Assembly (NCBI RefSeq): GCF_004519305.1
Contig: NZ_SOZA01000022.1
Coordinates: 1-64,000, forward strand
DNA length: 64,000 bases
Origin: Pseudomonas sp. RIT623
GTDB taxonomy: Bacteria; Pseudomonadota; Gammaproteobacteria; Pseudomonadales; Pseudomonadaceae
Direction: 5' to 3'
Below are positions 15,558 to 23,703 of the stretch, in pieces; within the stretch, counting starts at the first letter, position 1; each line of letters begins with the position of its first letter. The notes beneath the pieces are model-generated. The model was not told where the DNA came from. It did not search any database and saw only the letters and a list, made by a program, of their open reading frames with translations. A program made the position numbers and the translations under genes.

Positions 15558-15944
15558 ATCATGCCCCATGTGTGAATATTTGTTGGTTTGATTCGATGGC
15601 TTTGGCAGTGTATTTGACGCCGGTTAGAGTGCGAAGCTTTGAGCATCGCCTCCAAGGATGTCGATTATCAGTGAGTGCGCAGTGCCAGTCAGGCCATTGA
15701 CGTGATGCGTCTGCCAGGGGCCGATGGTAACCGAGCGGACGAATGAGCGGGCATTCTTAGGGCAAATTTCGGGTAATAATTGGGTCGCTCAAGGCCATAA
15801 TAGGCCGATGAGCAAGCGCCGGAATAACGGCAGAAAACTGATTGTTCTCCCCGTTGTTAAAGCAGTGATTGGTACATAATTGGTACTGACTGATATGCAG
15901 TGTGCTAGAGGCCTTGTAAATCAAGGGGGGGTGGTAATGCCTGC
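15558..15944. other. 387 bp island edge, with 11 bp-spaced ATTGGTAC repeats
   Basis: No gene supported. ATTGGTAC occurs at 15868 and 15879, exactly 11 bp apart, 60 bp from the dusA junction. This is the position expected for integrase arm-type sites next to an attachment core. Confidence 0.5.
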
Positions 15945-16025
15945 CCAATCCATCATCGGCGCCACGGAGAAGCGGCGGGAGGGCCCGGGGCGCGGGGCTG
16001 TGGGTGTAACGGCTTGAGAATGCAT
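15945..16025 (-). pseudogene. dusA: displaced 5' end of dusA at island junction
   Basis: The minus strand from ATG 16025 encodes MHSQAVTPTAPRPGP, then SRRFSVAPMMDW, the conserved FMN-binding start of tRNA-dihydrouridine synthase A. Normal DusA continues TDRHCR, but here the sequence changes right after the Trp codon (15945-15947). dusA is a known integration target for prophages and islands, which cut at this 5' end and rebuild the gene at their other end. The remainder of dusA should therefore lie left of the window, if the island is intact. Confidence 0.8.
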
Positions 16026-16325
16026 AAGTGTGCGGGACGAACTCAGCGAAGCCAGGCGGCGGGGCGCTGGCAGGCGATGGGAAGAGTGAATGGTCGCCAG
16101 TTTACCAAGCGTGGCGTGATTCGTCCGAACCGATCGACGATAAGGCGTTGTCATGCATCGGCACCAGGGGCCAATTGCCATGCGGCGTTCGACTACTGCC
16201 CCGAAATGCCAGGTTATTGGCCCGCGCCCGCGTGGAATGGTGTCTTGCGCTCGGCATGTCGTTCGATCTGTGCTGCAATGCTTCGGTAGCGAACAGTCGT
16301 TGGGCATAAGTGAGTAATAGCAGCC

Positions 16326-17159
16326 ATGTTTGAGCAATACCTGAAACGATGGCGGCTCACCGTCGATGGGGAAGCGTTCGTTTCGTTGAACGGCAATCTT
16401 CTCCCCGTACGCCAGGGCGACACGCCCGCCATGCTGAAAATCGCCCAATCTGCGGAAGAGAGGGCCGGTAACCAGTTGATGGCCTGGTGGGCAGGCGAGG
16501 GTGCGGCGCCCGTGCTGGCTCACGATGACGAAGCGTTGTTGATGGTGCGCGCGCAAGGCTCGGCATCGCTTGCACAGAAGGTCGCAGGTGGCCGGGATGA
16601 CGAAGCCACTCGCATCCTCTGCGCGGTGGTGGCCCGTCTTCATGCGCCACGCCCGGCATCACCGCCGGTGCTGGTGCCGCTGGCACAATGGTTCGAAGCA
16701 CTGTGGGGCGCGGCGGCGGCTCACGGTGGGGTGCTTGAATACAGCGCAAGGGCGGCGAGGGCGCTTTTGGCTGCTCCGCGCGATATGGTGGTGTTGCACG
16801 GTGACATGCATCACGGCAATGTCCTGGATTTCGGGGCGTGCGGTTGGCTTGCCATCGATCCCAAGGGGCTATGCGGCGAGCGAGGTTTCGACTACGCCAA
16901 TATCCTCTGCAACCCGGACGATGCAAGCGCGCTGGCACCGGGGAGCTTCGCGCGGCGGATAGCGATCATCTCGGACGCTGCCGACCTTGATCGCCACAGG
17001 CTCTTGCAATGGGTGCTGGCATGGGCTGGGTTATCGGCAACCTGGATGATCGAGGATGGTCTCGAGCCGGGCAGCAGGCTTGAGGTAGCCAGGCTAGCGG
17101 CTGCGGCGCTTGATAGCGGTGTTCATGCTGCCTCTGATTGTCGAAACCCTGGCCTGTAG
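16326..17159 (+). CDS. APH(6)-type aminoglycoside/hydroxyurea kinase family protein
   Basis: 277 residues. The kinase-like fold has an N-lobe with FVSLNGNLLPVRQGDTPAML and KIAQSAEERAGNQ. The C-lobe catalytic loop is VLHGDMHHGNVLDFG (Asp and Asn) and the metal-binding segment is LAIDPKGLCGERGFDYAN. This is the pattern of the streptomycin/hydroxyurea phosphotransferase family. It could inactivate an aminoglycoside or phosphorylate another small molecule; the substrate cannot be read from the sequence. It is transcribed away from the dusA fragment, just outside the island, and is GC-rich like the core genome, so it may be an ordinary chromosomal gene. Confidence 0.82.
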   Translation: MFEQYLKRWRLTVDGEAFVSLNGNLLPVRQGDTPAMLKIAQSAEERAGNQLMAWWAGEGAAPVLAHDDEALLMVRAQGSASLAQKVAGGRDDEATRILCAVVARLHAPRPASPPVLVPLAQWFEALWGAAAAHGGVLEYSARAARALLAAPRDMVVLHGDMHHGNVLDFGACGWLAIDPKGLCGERGFDYANILCNPDDASALAPGSFARRIAIISDAADLDRHRLLQWVLAWAGLSATWMIEDGLEPGSRLEVARLAAAALDSGVHAASDCRNPGL

Positions 17160-17242
17160 GGGTATGGCTCACCCACATGGGGTTACAAATCAGTTCACGC
17201 ACGAATTGCGGCATTCCCAATTTGCTCCTCTCTGAGTACACT

Positions 17243-17264
17243 TGCGATACATTCTTATTTGCAT
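17243..17264 (+). promoter_or_regulatory. candidate Fur box upstream of the ECF sigma gene
   Basis: TGCGATACATTCTTATTTGC plus AT, 30 bp before the sigma factor start, resembles the ATTCTTATTTGCAT type of Fur site found before fecI-like genes in Pseudomonas. It would make the cassette iron-repressed. Confidence 0.55.
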
Positions 17265-17293
17265 CTGTAAATCTTTCGAGGGGAAGCGGCACG

Positions 17294-17809
17294 ATGTCCA
17301 CCGTTGCTACCGACGGCGCTGCGCACAAAGGCCTGGAAACGCTCTACCGGGAGCACAACAGCTGGCTTCATGGCTGGCTGCGGCAACGCCTGAACAACGC
17401 TGCCGATGCCGCCGACCTGGCCCAGGACACCTTTATCCGGGTACTGCTGGCCCGCACTGCCGCCACCCTCAACCAACCCCGTCACTACCTGGCCACCATC
17501 GCCCGGGGCCTGGTTATCGATCTTTACCGCCGGCGCAGCCTGGAAACCGCCTACCTCGACACCCTGGCCCTGCAGCCGGAGCACTACGCGCCTTCCGCCG
17601 AAGCCCGCGCGGCCATTCTCGATACCTTGATGGCCATCGACCGCATGCTCGATGGCCTCGGCCCGCGTACGCGAGCGATTTTCCTGGCGGTGCAGCTCGA
17701 TGGTCTGAGCTACGAGAAAGCCGCTGAGCGTCTGGGCGTGTCGGTGAGCACGGTGCGCAAGCACTTGGCGCGCGGGCTGATGCACTGCCTGTTGTTCGAG
17801 GACGCATGA
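17294..17809 (+). CDS. FecI-type iron-starvation ECF sigma factor
   Basis: 171 residues, start at 17294 with GAGGGG ahead of it. Sigma region 2 covers residues 12-75 (TLYREHNSWLHGWLRQRL, DAADLAQDTFIRVL) and region 4 residues 110-165 (LDGLSYEKAAERLGVSVSTV). It directs RNA polymerase to the receptor gene downstream. Its stop overlaps the anti-sigma start (ATGA), and the TonB receptor follows, giving the standard sigma/anti-sigma/receptor surface-signalling unit. A Fur-like box lies upstream. The 723 nt open frame starting at 17138 has no better ribosome site. Confidence 0.92.
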   Translation: MSTVATDGAAHKGLETLYREHNSWLHGWLRQRLNNAADAADLAQDTFIRVLLARTAATLNQPRHYLATIARGLVIDLYRRRSLETAYLDTLALQPEHYAPSAEARAAILDTLMAIDRMLDGLGPRTRAIFLAVQLDGLSYEKAAERLGVSVSTVRKHLARGLMHCLLFEDA

Positions 17810-18726
17810 AGGCGATTCTCAGCGATGCCGTGGACTGGTACGTGCGCTTGCACGACAGCCACGTCGACGTCGCTACCCACGCCGCCTGGCAGGCCTGGCA
17901 TGGCGCCGACCCGCGCCATGCCGCGGCCTGGGCGCGGCTGGAGCAGTTGCAGGGTCGGCTGGACAATGCCCCCAGTGGCGCCGCGCGCACATTGGCGAGC
18001 GCCCGACGCGATCGCCGCCACGCGGTCAAGGCCTTGGCCCTGTTGCTTGGGGTCGGGGTGGTGGGGTGGCAGGGCTACCGGGTTTCGCCCTGGAGTGCCG
18101 ATTACGCGACGCGTATCGGCGAGCGCCGGCAACTCACCCTGGCCGATGGCACGCGCCTGGACCTCAACACCGACAGCCGTGTGGATATCCGCTATGACGC
18201 GAGCCAGCGCCTGATCCACCTGCGCCGGGGCGAGATCCTGGTGGAAACCGCCAAGGATCCGCGCCCTCTTAGCGTGCGCACTGGCGAAGGCGAGGTCCTT
18301 GCCCTGGGCACGCGCTTCAGCGTGCGCCAGGGCGCCGGGGTGAGCCAGGTCGCGGTGGCCGCCCATGCCGTGCAAGTGCGGCCCAGTGGCACCTCGCAGG
18401 TGGTGCGCATCGATAGTGGCTACGGCTTGCAATTCAGTGCTGACGCGGTGGGCCCGCTGCTGCCCTTGGCGCCGGGAGCACAGGCCTGGGCGCAGGGCAT
18501 GCTGGTCAGCGTCGACTGGCGCCTGGGCGATGTGGTCGAGGCGCTGGCGCGTTACCGCCCCGGTTACCTCGGCTGCGCGCGGGAGGTGGCTGGGCTGCGG
18601 CTGTCTGGCGCCTTCAACCTTGACGATACCGATATTGCCCTGGCCAGCCTGGAAGATGCCTTGCCGGTGCGTGCGCGGCGGCTGACCCGTTATTGGGTGC
18701 GGTTGGAGCCTGTCGAGGTCGGTTGA
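17806..18726 (+). CDS. FecR-type anti-sigma regulator
   Basis: 306 residues, start overlapping the sigma gene stop by 4 bp. The N-terminal cytoplasmic DUF4880 region (VDWYVRLHDSHVDVATHAAW) binds the sigma factor. A single membrane segment follows (AVKALALLLGVGVVGWQGY, about residues 68-88), then the periplasmic FecR domain (RQLTLADGTRLDLNTDS, LRRGEILVETAKD). The C-terminal region (ALARYRPGYLGC) is an STN-interacting segment. It transmits the ligand-bound signal from the TonB receptor encoded at 18900 to the sigma factor. Confidence 0.92.
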   Translation: MKAILSDAVDWYVRLHDSHVDVATHAAWQAWHGADPRHAAAWARLEQLQGRLDNAPSGAARTLASARRDRRHAVKALALLLGVGVVGWQGYRVSPWSADYATRIGERRQLTLADGTRLDLNTDSRVDIRYDASQRLIHLRRGEILVETAKDPRPLSVRTGEGEVLALGTRFSVRQGAGVSQVAVAAHAVQVRPSGTSQVVRIDSGYGLQFSADAVGPLLPLAPGAQAWAQGMLVSVDWRLGDVVEALARYRPGYLGCAREVAGLRLSGAFNLDDTDIALASLEDALPVRARRLTRYWVRLEPVEVG

Positions 18727-18734
18727 AACCGCCA

Positions 18735-18775
18735 TTGCATCGAAGGCAAGCCCGCTGCCACGGCAAACCGCGCTC
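18735..18775. repeat. single REP-like element
   Basis: GAAGGCAAGCCCGCTGCCAC carries the Pseudomonas REP core, between the FecR gene and the receptor. Confidence 0.5.
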
Positions 18776-18899
18776 GCCACTGATTCAACTTTTCGAGAAT
18801 TTTTCGCATTTGGGGTAGCAGATTTTCTGTCCTGCTTCGGCTCTTCAGGGCGCGCGCATCAGCCGTGCCCAAGCCCACCCAGTACAGGAACCCCTTTTC

Positions 18900-21311
18900 A
18901 TGTCCGCACGCCGTACTTCGCTAGCCTGCTGCATTCGCCAGGCGACCCTCGCGCTGAGCCTTTGCGGTACCGCGCTGGCGACCACCACTGCCTGGGCCGC
19001 CGCGCAGCGCTACGATATTCCGGCCGGTAGCCTGGCCGCCGCGGTCAGCCAGTTCGCCGCCGCCAGTGGCGTCACCATCAGCTTCAGCCACAGCGAAACC
19101 AGCGGGTTGCAGTCGTCCGGGTTGCAAGGCAGCTTCGAGCTCGAGCAAGGCTTCGCTGCCTTGTTGCGGGGCAGTGGCTTGCGCGTGCTGCAGGTGGGGG
19201 AGAAGCGCTATGTGCTGGACAAGGTGCAAAGCGGCGATGCCATCGAACTGGGTGCGACCAGCATCGATGCCACAGGCCTGGGCAGTACCAGTGAAGGCAC
19301 TGGCAGCTACACCACCGGCGCTGCCAACACCGCCACCGGCTTGCGCCTCTCTGCCCGCGAAACGCCGCAGTCGGTCAGCGTGGTCACTCGCCAGCAGATC
19401 GAAGACCAGAACCTCACGGATGTGACCCAGGTCCTGGAGCAGACGCCGGGCGTGGTGGTCGACAGTATGGGGCCGGCGGGTAGCGATGCCAACCACATCT
19501 ATGTGCGCGGTTTCGAGGTCAGCAGCATCCAGGTCGATGGCCTCAACCGTCCCGACTCCTTCGGCTTTCGCGACGACCTGGCCGACATGGTGTCCTATGA
19601 CCGGGTGGAGGTCGTCCGTGGGGCCACGGGCCTGATGTCGGGCACCGGCGACCCGGGCGCGACCATCAACCTGATCCGTAAGAAACCGACCTTCGACACC
19701 CAGCGCAAGCTGACCCTCAAGGCCGGCTCCTGGGACAGCTACCGCACCGAACTGGATGTGTCTGGCAAGTTGTCGCAGAGCGGCCATGTGCGCGGGCGTT
19801 TCGTCGCCTCGACCACCGACAACAAGAGCCACATCGATCGCCAGTCGCTGGAAAAGCAGGTGGCCTATGGGGTGGTTGAATGGGACCTCAGCGACAGCAC
19901 GATGCTGACCGTGGGCGCGGAATATTCCGAGATGGACAACGACGGGGCCGGCAACCATGGCTTCCCGCTGTTCAATACCGATGGCAGCCACTTCAAGCCG
20001 TCGCGCTCGTTCAACTCGGCGGCGGACTGGAGCTACCACAAGCGCCGCAGCAAAACCCTGTTCACCACCCTGGAGCACCAGCTGGACAACGGCTGGCAAC
20101 TGAAGCTGAACGCCGAACACAGTCGCCGCCACTACGACGACACCTTCGCCACTGCCGCCGCCGGTACCGTCAACCCCGACGGCAGTGGCCTGAAGACCTG
20201 GAGTGGACGCTGGGCTGGCGACCCGCGGCAGACCTCGTTCGATCTGTCGGCTGCCGGCCCGTTCGAGCTGTTTTCCCGGGAACACCAGGGCTATCTTGGG
20301 GCCAGCCACTATCAGGCGTACTACCGTAACCCCGGTTACCACCTGTGGACGAGCCAGGCTATCGACAATATCCATACCTGGGACGGCTCGCTGGCGATCC
20401 CGGATGCCATCTACAACAAGACCACCGAAGATGCCCTGGATGAAACCCAGGACGGCCTGGTGGCCTCGGTGCGCTGGAGCCTGACCGACGACCTGTCGCT
20501 GATCACCGGCGCGCGGGTGATCGACTGGAAGCGCGACGAGAGCCATACCACCTTGGCCACAGGCGCCACCACGCGCACCTCGCGTAGCGAGAGCGGGGTG
20601 GTCACGCCGTACCTGGGGCTGGTCTATGACATCGACGAGCACTGGTCGGCCTATGCCAGCTACACCACCATCTTCAAGCCACAAAGCAAGCAGGATGCCA
20701 CGGGGGGCTATCTTGAGCCGCTGGAGGGCGTGAACTATGAGTTGGGGGTCAAGGGCGAGTTCTGGGACAAGCGCCTGACCACCGGGCTGAGTGTCTTCGA
20801 AGTGCAACAGGACAATCTCGCGGTGGCTGACGGTGACAAGCTGGCGCCAGACGGCAACCAAGCCTTCCGCGCCGAGTCCGGCACCACGACCCGTGGTTTC
20901 GAGATGGAAATGGCCGGGCAGATCCTGCCCGATTGGCAGGTCTCCGCCAGCTACACCTATGCCCAGGCCGAGGACTCCGACGGCAAGCGCCTGCTCACCG
21001 AAGTGCCGCGCGATACCTTCAAGCTGTTCACCAGCTATCGCCTGCAATCCTTGCCGCAACTGAAAATCGGCGGTGGGGTGCGCTGGCAGGGCATGGAGTA
21101 CAAGAAGGACGCTGGGCCGCATGGCGAAACCTTCAGCCAGGGCGCCTACAGCGTGGTCGATGCGATGGCGCAGTATGCGTTCACGCCGCAAACCAGCGTG
21201 TCGCTGAACCTCAACAACCTGTTCGACGAGAAGTACTACACCGCGATCGGCGCGCGTGGCTGGTACGGCACCCCGCGCAGCGCCACGGCCACCTTGGTCT
21301 ACGCGTTCTAG
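18900..21311 (+). CDS. TonB-dependent siderophore receptor with N-terminal signalling domain
   Basis: 803 residues. A signal peptide ends around AWAAA (residue 36). The STN signalling domain is about 38-95 (YDIPAGSLAAAVSQFAAASG), followed by the TonB-box region near ELGATSI. The plug covers about 145-270 (RETPQSVSVVTRQQIEDQNL, IYVRGFEV). The barrel ends in the terminal Phe (SATATLVYAF). The STN domain means it also signals to the FecR/FecI pair encoded just upstream. The overall pattern is that of ferric-siderophore receptors (FpvA/FoxA/FiuA class). The siderophore is not deducible, and no biosynthesis genes are nearby, so it may take up a foreign one. Confidence 0.92.
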   Translation: MSARRTSLACCIRQATLALSLCGTALATTTAWAAAQRYDIPAGSLAAAVSQFAAASGVTISFSHSETSGLQSSGLQGSFELEQGFAALLRGSGLRVLQVGEKRYVLDKVQSGDAIELGATSIDATGLGSTSEGTGSYTTGAANTATGLRLSARETPQSVSVVTRQQIEDQNLTDVTQVLEQTPGVVVDSMGPAGSDANHIYVRGFEVSSIQVDGLNRPDSFGFRDDLADMVSYDRVEVVRGATGLMSGTGDPGATINLIRKKPTFDTQRKLTLKAGSWDSYRTELDVSGKLSQSGHVRGRFVASTTDNKSHIDRQSLEKQVAYGVVEWDLSDSTMLTVGAEYSEMDNDGAGNHGFPLFNTDGSHFKPSRSFNSAADWSYHKRRSKTLFTTLEHQLDNGWQLKLNAEHSRRHYDDTFATAAAGTVNPDGSGLKTWSGRWAGDPRQTSFDLSAAGPFELFSREHQGYLGASHYQAYYRNPGYHLWTSQAIDNIHTWDGSLAIPDAIYNKTTEDALDETQDGLVASVRWSLTDDLSLITGARVIDWKRDESHTTLATGATTRTSRSESGVVTPYLGLVYDIDEHWSAYASYTTIFKPQSKQDATGGYLEPLEGVNYELGVKGEFWDKRLTTGLSVFEVQQDNLAVADGDKLAPDGNQAFRAESGTTTRGFEMEMAGQILPDWQVSASYTYAQAEDSDGKRLLTEVPRDTFKLFTSYRLQSLPQLKIGGGVRWQGMEYKKDAGPHGETFSQGAYSVVDAMAQYAFTPQTSVSLNLNNLFDEKYYTAIGARGWYGTPRSATATLVYAF

Positions 21312-21479
21312 CACCGGCCCATCCAGCGCCTCGCAGGGGCTGTAAAGCACGGTTTCTGGCTCCGGGCAATAGCTGATAGTGGCTATGGGAGCGGCGCTGG
21401 GTGGGTTGCTATGCTGCATTGGGTCTGGGCACGGGGATGCCCCAGCGCTGGCAAGCGCTGCCAATACAAGGAGGTTCAC

Positions 21480-22058
21480 ATGCAGATCACATTACCCTTG
21501 AGTGTCAGCGACTGGAGATACAAGACGGCCAGCGGTGGCGGGCTGACCGTGATGTGCGCCGCTGGCACCGCGGGTTTGCTGACCCTGACCGATCCCAGCA
21601 AGGTCGAGCAGCAGTTCCGCTACGGCTCGCTTGGCCTTGGCGCGGGCGCTGGCGCGCGTCTGCCGCGTATCGGCAAGATCAACTTGCAGGTGCGGGGGCG
21701 CAGCGTTGGCGTGGCGGGGGCGAACGAAGACTTCCCGGCGATCGGTGCGGTGCTGGTGGCGGACTCGGTCGCTGCGCGCGGAGGCTTGACGCGTGACGAC
21801 TTCAAGGGCGGCTGTGTGTTCTTCGAGGCCGGCTTGGGCCTGGTCGGCGGTGGTGCTGGCTCAGGCGTCTTGTTCGGCCTCGACCCCAAGCTGCTGATCC
21901 TGGGGACTGCGGCGCTGGGTAGCAGCGGGGCAATCCCGCCCCTGGAAATCTATCCGCGCCTGTTGCGCTCGGCCAAGGGCGTGATCTTTTCGCTGGGGTT
22001 CAACGCTGGGGTGCAGGCCGGCGGCGGGGCCACATTGACCGTGGGCGGGCTGTTCTGA
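21480..22058 (+). CDS. hypothetical glycine-rich protein
   Basis: 192 residues with a strong ribosome site (AAGGAGG, 5 nt before the ATG). It is rich in Gly, Ala and Val and in alternating hydrophobic residues (GLGAGAGARLP, GLGLVGGGAGSGVLFGLD, AGVQAGGGATLTVGGLF). There is no signal peptide and no Cys cluster apart from Cys near 26 and 111. It could be a membrane-associated or beta-rich protein. I do not recognise the family. It stands alone between the receptor gene and the convergent membrane protein at 22090. Confidence 0.7.
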   Translation: MQITLPLSVSDWRYKTASGGGLTVMCAAGTAGLLTLTDPSKVEQQFRYGSLGLGAGAGARLPRIGKINLQVRGRSVGVAGANEDFPAIGAVLVADSVAARGGLTRDDFKGGCVFFEAGLGLVGGGAGSGVLFGLDPKLLILGTAALGSSGAIPPLEIYPRLLRSAKGVIFSLGFNAGVQAGGGATLTVGGLF

Positions 22059-22089
22059 GAACAGCCGCGAGCGGATTGAAAGCCGCCAA

Positions 22090-22671
22090 TCACTCCGGCG
22101 GTAGCGTCAAGCCAAAGCATGCCAGCGCCAGCAGCGCGGCCCCCAGCACGATGAAGACATAGTTGAGCACCGTGAAACGGGCGTTGCTTTGGCCCTGCGG
22201 GTCACCTGCGGCGGCGTTCAGGCCCTGCTGGCCGAGCCAGGTGATCCAGCCCATGACCGGAAGCATTGCCAGGCTGACGGCATCCAGCATCGGGTAGCCG
22301 ATATTCTTGCGCACCAGGCTGTCGATGATATTGCTGATGATCAGCATCACCACGAACAGGGTCGCCAGGCTGCGGTGCGGCCAGTGAATGTCGCGGCCAT
22401 CGCGCTTGAGACGGGCATCGGCCGCGCGGTACAGCGCATGGGTGAAGAAAATGGCGAAGATCGCCCGGGCGACCGGCCACAGGTTTTCACCGCTGCTGAG
22501 CTTGTACTGCTTCCAGTTCTTGTAGGCCCAGTACAACTGGTAAAGGCTGAAGGTGAGAATGAACAGGGTGAGGAACTTGCCGCGAGAAACCACGTAGAAA
22601 GGCGCTTGTTCGGCTTCTTGCGTGGGGAAGGTGCGCTCTGTTTGCGGCGCGTTGTAGAAGGTGTCAGACAC
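22090..22671 (-). CDS. multi-pass membrane protein, unknown function
   Basis: 193 residues from a GTG at 22671, chosen because AAGGAG lies 6 nt upstream; the open frame reaches 22707. A cytoplasmic N-terminus is followed by FLTLFILTFSLYQLYWAY with an adjacent KNWKQYK, and then three or four more hydrophobic helices (FVVMLIISNIIDSLV, AMLPVMGWITWLG, VFIVLGAALLALACFGL). The YxxYWxYKNW element at the first helix is like DUF4234/DUF805-type small membrane proteins. Role unknown. The gene is followed on the same strand by nothing related. Confidence 0.75.
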   Translation of the reverse strand: MSDTFYNAPQTERTFPTQEAEQAPFYVVSRGKFLTLFILTFSLYQLYWAYKNWKQYKLSSGENLWPVARAIFAIFFTHALYRAADARLKRDGRDIHWPHRSLATLFVVMLIISNIIDSLVRKNIGYPMLDAVSLAMLPVMGWITWLGQQGLNAAAGDPQGQSNARFTVLNYVFIVLGAALLALACFGLTLPPE

Positions 22672-22773
22672 GGGCTCTCCTTGGATGGTCTGCAAAGGGG
22701 GCGCCACGTTAACCTAGTCTGTACGGTAAAACCATGCAGGCCTGCGCGCATGAGCGCCCGGATCAGGATGGGG

Positions 22774-23214
22774 TCATTTGCCAAAGGCGCTGGCCGCACT
22801 GTTGATGGCAACAAAAAGCCCAATGATCGAAGCAAGATAAATGCCCAGCACGAGTAGTACAGATTCAAAAAGGGCGAGTTTGCACTGCTTGACGAGGAAC
22901 AGGGCGCAACTTTTGAACCGTGCTCCGCGCGGCATGTCCGGCAAACTTGCCTTGTGCGCGTGAAAACCGGCGGCTTCATCGTGGATGAAGGCGGCGAAGA
23001 ACGGCTTCAAGTTGGCGATGACGGCCAGTCCCAGGATCGCGCTCAACACCGACAGCACAAAGATCAACACCCATCCATCGGCACTTCTGTGGGTATCGAA
23101 GGCGTGTCCGGCTTTGTATGCCAGCAAGGCAATGAAACTGGTGATGATGAACTGTATGGACAGGTTTCGTAAAAGCTCAAGGAAGGGTTTTTGTCCTTTG
23201 CCCAGTACCCACAT
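22774..23214 (-). CDS. small inner-membrane protein, unknown function
   Basis: 146 residues from the ATG at 23214 (AGGGAG 8 nt before it); the frame is open to 23298 without a ribosome site. Three hydrophobic segments are visible: IQFIITSFIALLAYKAGHAF, WVLIFVLSVLSAILGLAVIA and FESVLLVLGIYLASIIGLFV. The family is not recognised. It lies upstream of, and in the same direction as, the membrane protein at 22090; the gap of about 100 bp makes co-transcription possible. Confidence 0.65.
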   Translation of the reverse strand: MWVLGKGQKPFLELLRNLSIQFIITSFIALLAYKAGHAFDTHRSADGWVLIFVLSVLSAILGLAVIANLKPFFAAFIHDEAAGFHAHKASLPDMPRGARFKSCALFLVKQCKLALFESVLLVLGIYLASIIGLFVAINSAASAFGK

Positions 23215-23703
23215 GCGTTCTGCTCCCTGTACGTTCCGCCCGGCAATGAGAGGGAAGTTGCGGGGGAACAATATCGCTGATGAACAGGCCCTGTCCATGC
23301 AAGGCAGAGGCTTGGCGTACTGGCTCCGGGCGCTCTAGCGCAATTCACGCTGGTATTCGTGTCGATGGGGCGGCTGTAGTGCATCGTGATCAAGAGCTGC
23401 AAGGTCCACAGCATGCGCGCGGGCCTGGCGGTCTATGCCGGCCTGGTGTCGCTCGAGACGCTGGCAGCGTTGATTACAGGGTTGGGCGGGCTGTTCACCC
23501 TGGCCAGGGTGCTGCATGCATCGACCTGCCTGGCGCAACGGCAGCGGTGGCGTACCCATGAGTCATGGCGTGGTTGCCCGGTGGTTGCCCGGTGGTTGCT
23601 CGGGTTGGCGGGTTGGATCACCGTGCAGGTGTGGCAACCGTGACTTTACATGGAATTATTCCACGCCAATAATTATTGGCAACGAATAATTTGGGGTAAT
23701 CCA
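23215..23703. other. 489 bp between the membrane protein and ATPase genes
   Basis: Mostly without a convincing gene. A possible small open frame is listed at 23413. A short direct repeat GCCCGGTGGTTGCCCGGTGG occurs near 23577. Confidence 0.4.
23413..23643 (+). CDS. possible small membrane protein
   Basis: 76 residues from ATG 23413. Two hydrophobic stretches (LAVYAGLVSLETLAALITGL and ARWLLGLAGWITVQVW) make a small membrane protein conceivable. There is no clear ribosome site and no recognised family, and the opposite strand is also open, so this could be chance in GC-rich DNA. Confidence 0.25.
   Translation: MRAGLAVYAGLVSLETLAALITGLGGLFTLARVLHASTCLAQRQRWRTHESWRGCPVVARWLLGLAGWITVQVWQP

Noticed and set aside
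15921..16643. 240-codon minus-strand frame running through the dusA fragment
   Set aside because: Only the last 27 codons match DusA; upstream it is antisense to the kinase gene, so the fragment start at 16025 is used instead.
18921..21479. 852-codon open frame on the minus strand opposite the TonB receptor
   Set aside because: Shadow of a GC-rich gene: the plus strand encodes a complete receptor with all domains, and the antisense translation has no recognisable motif or ribosome site.
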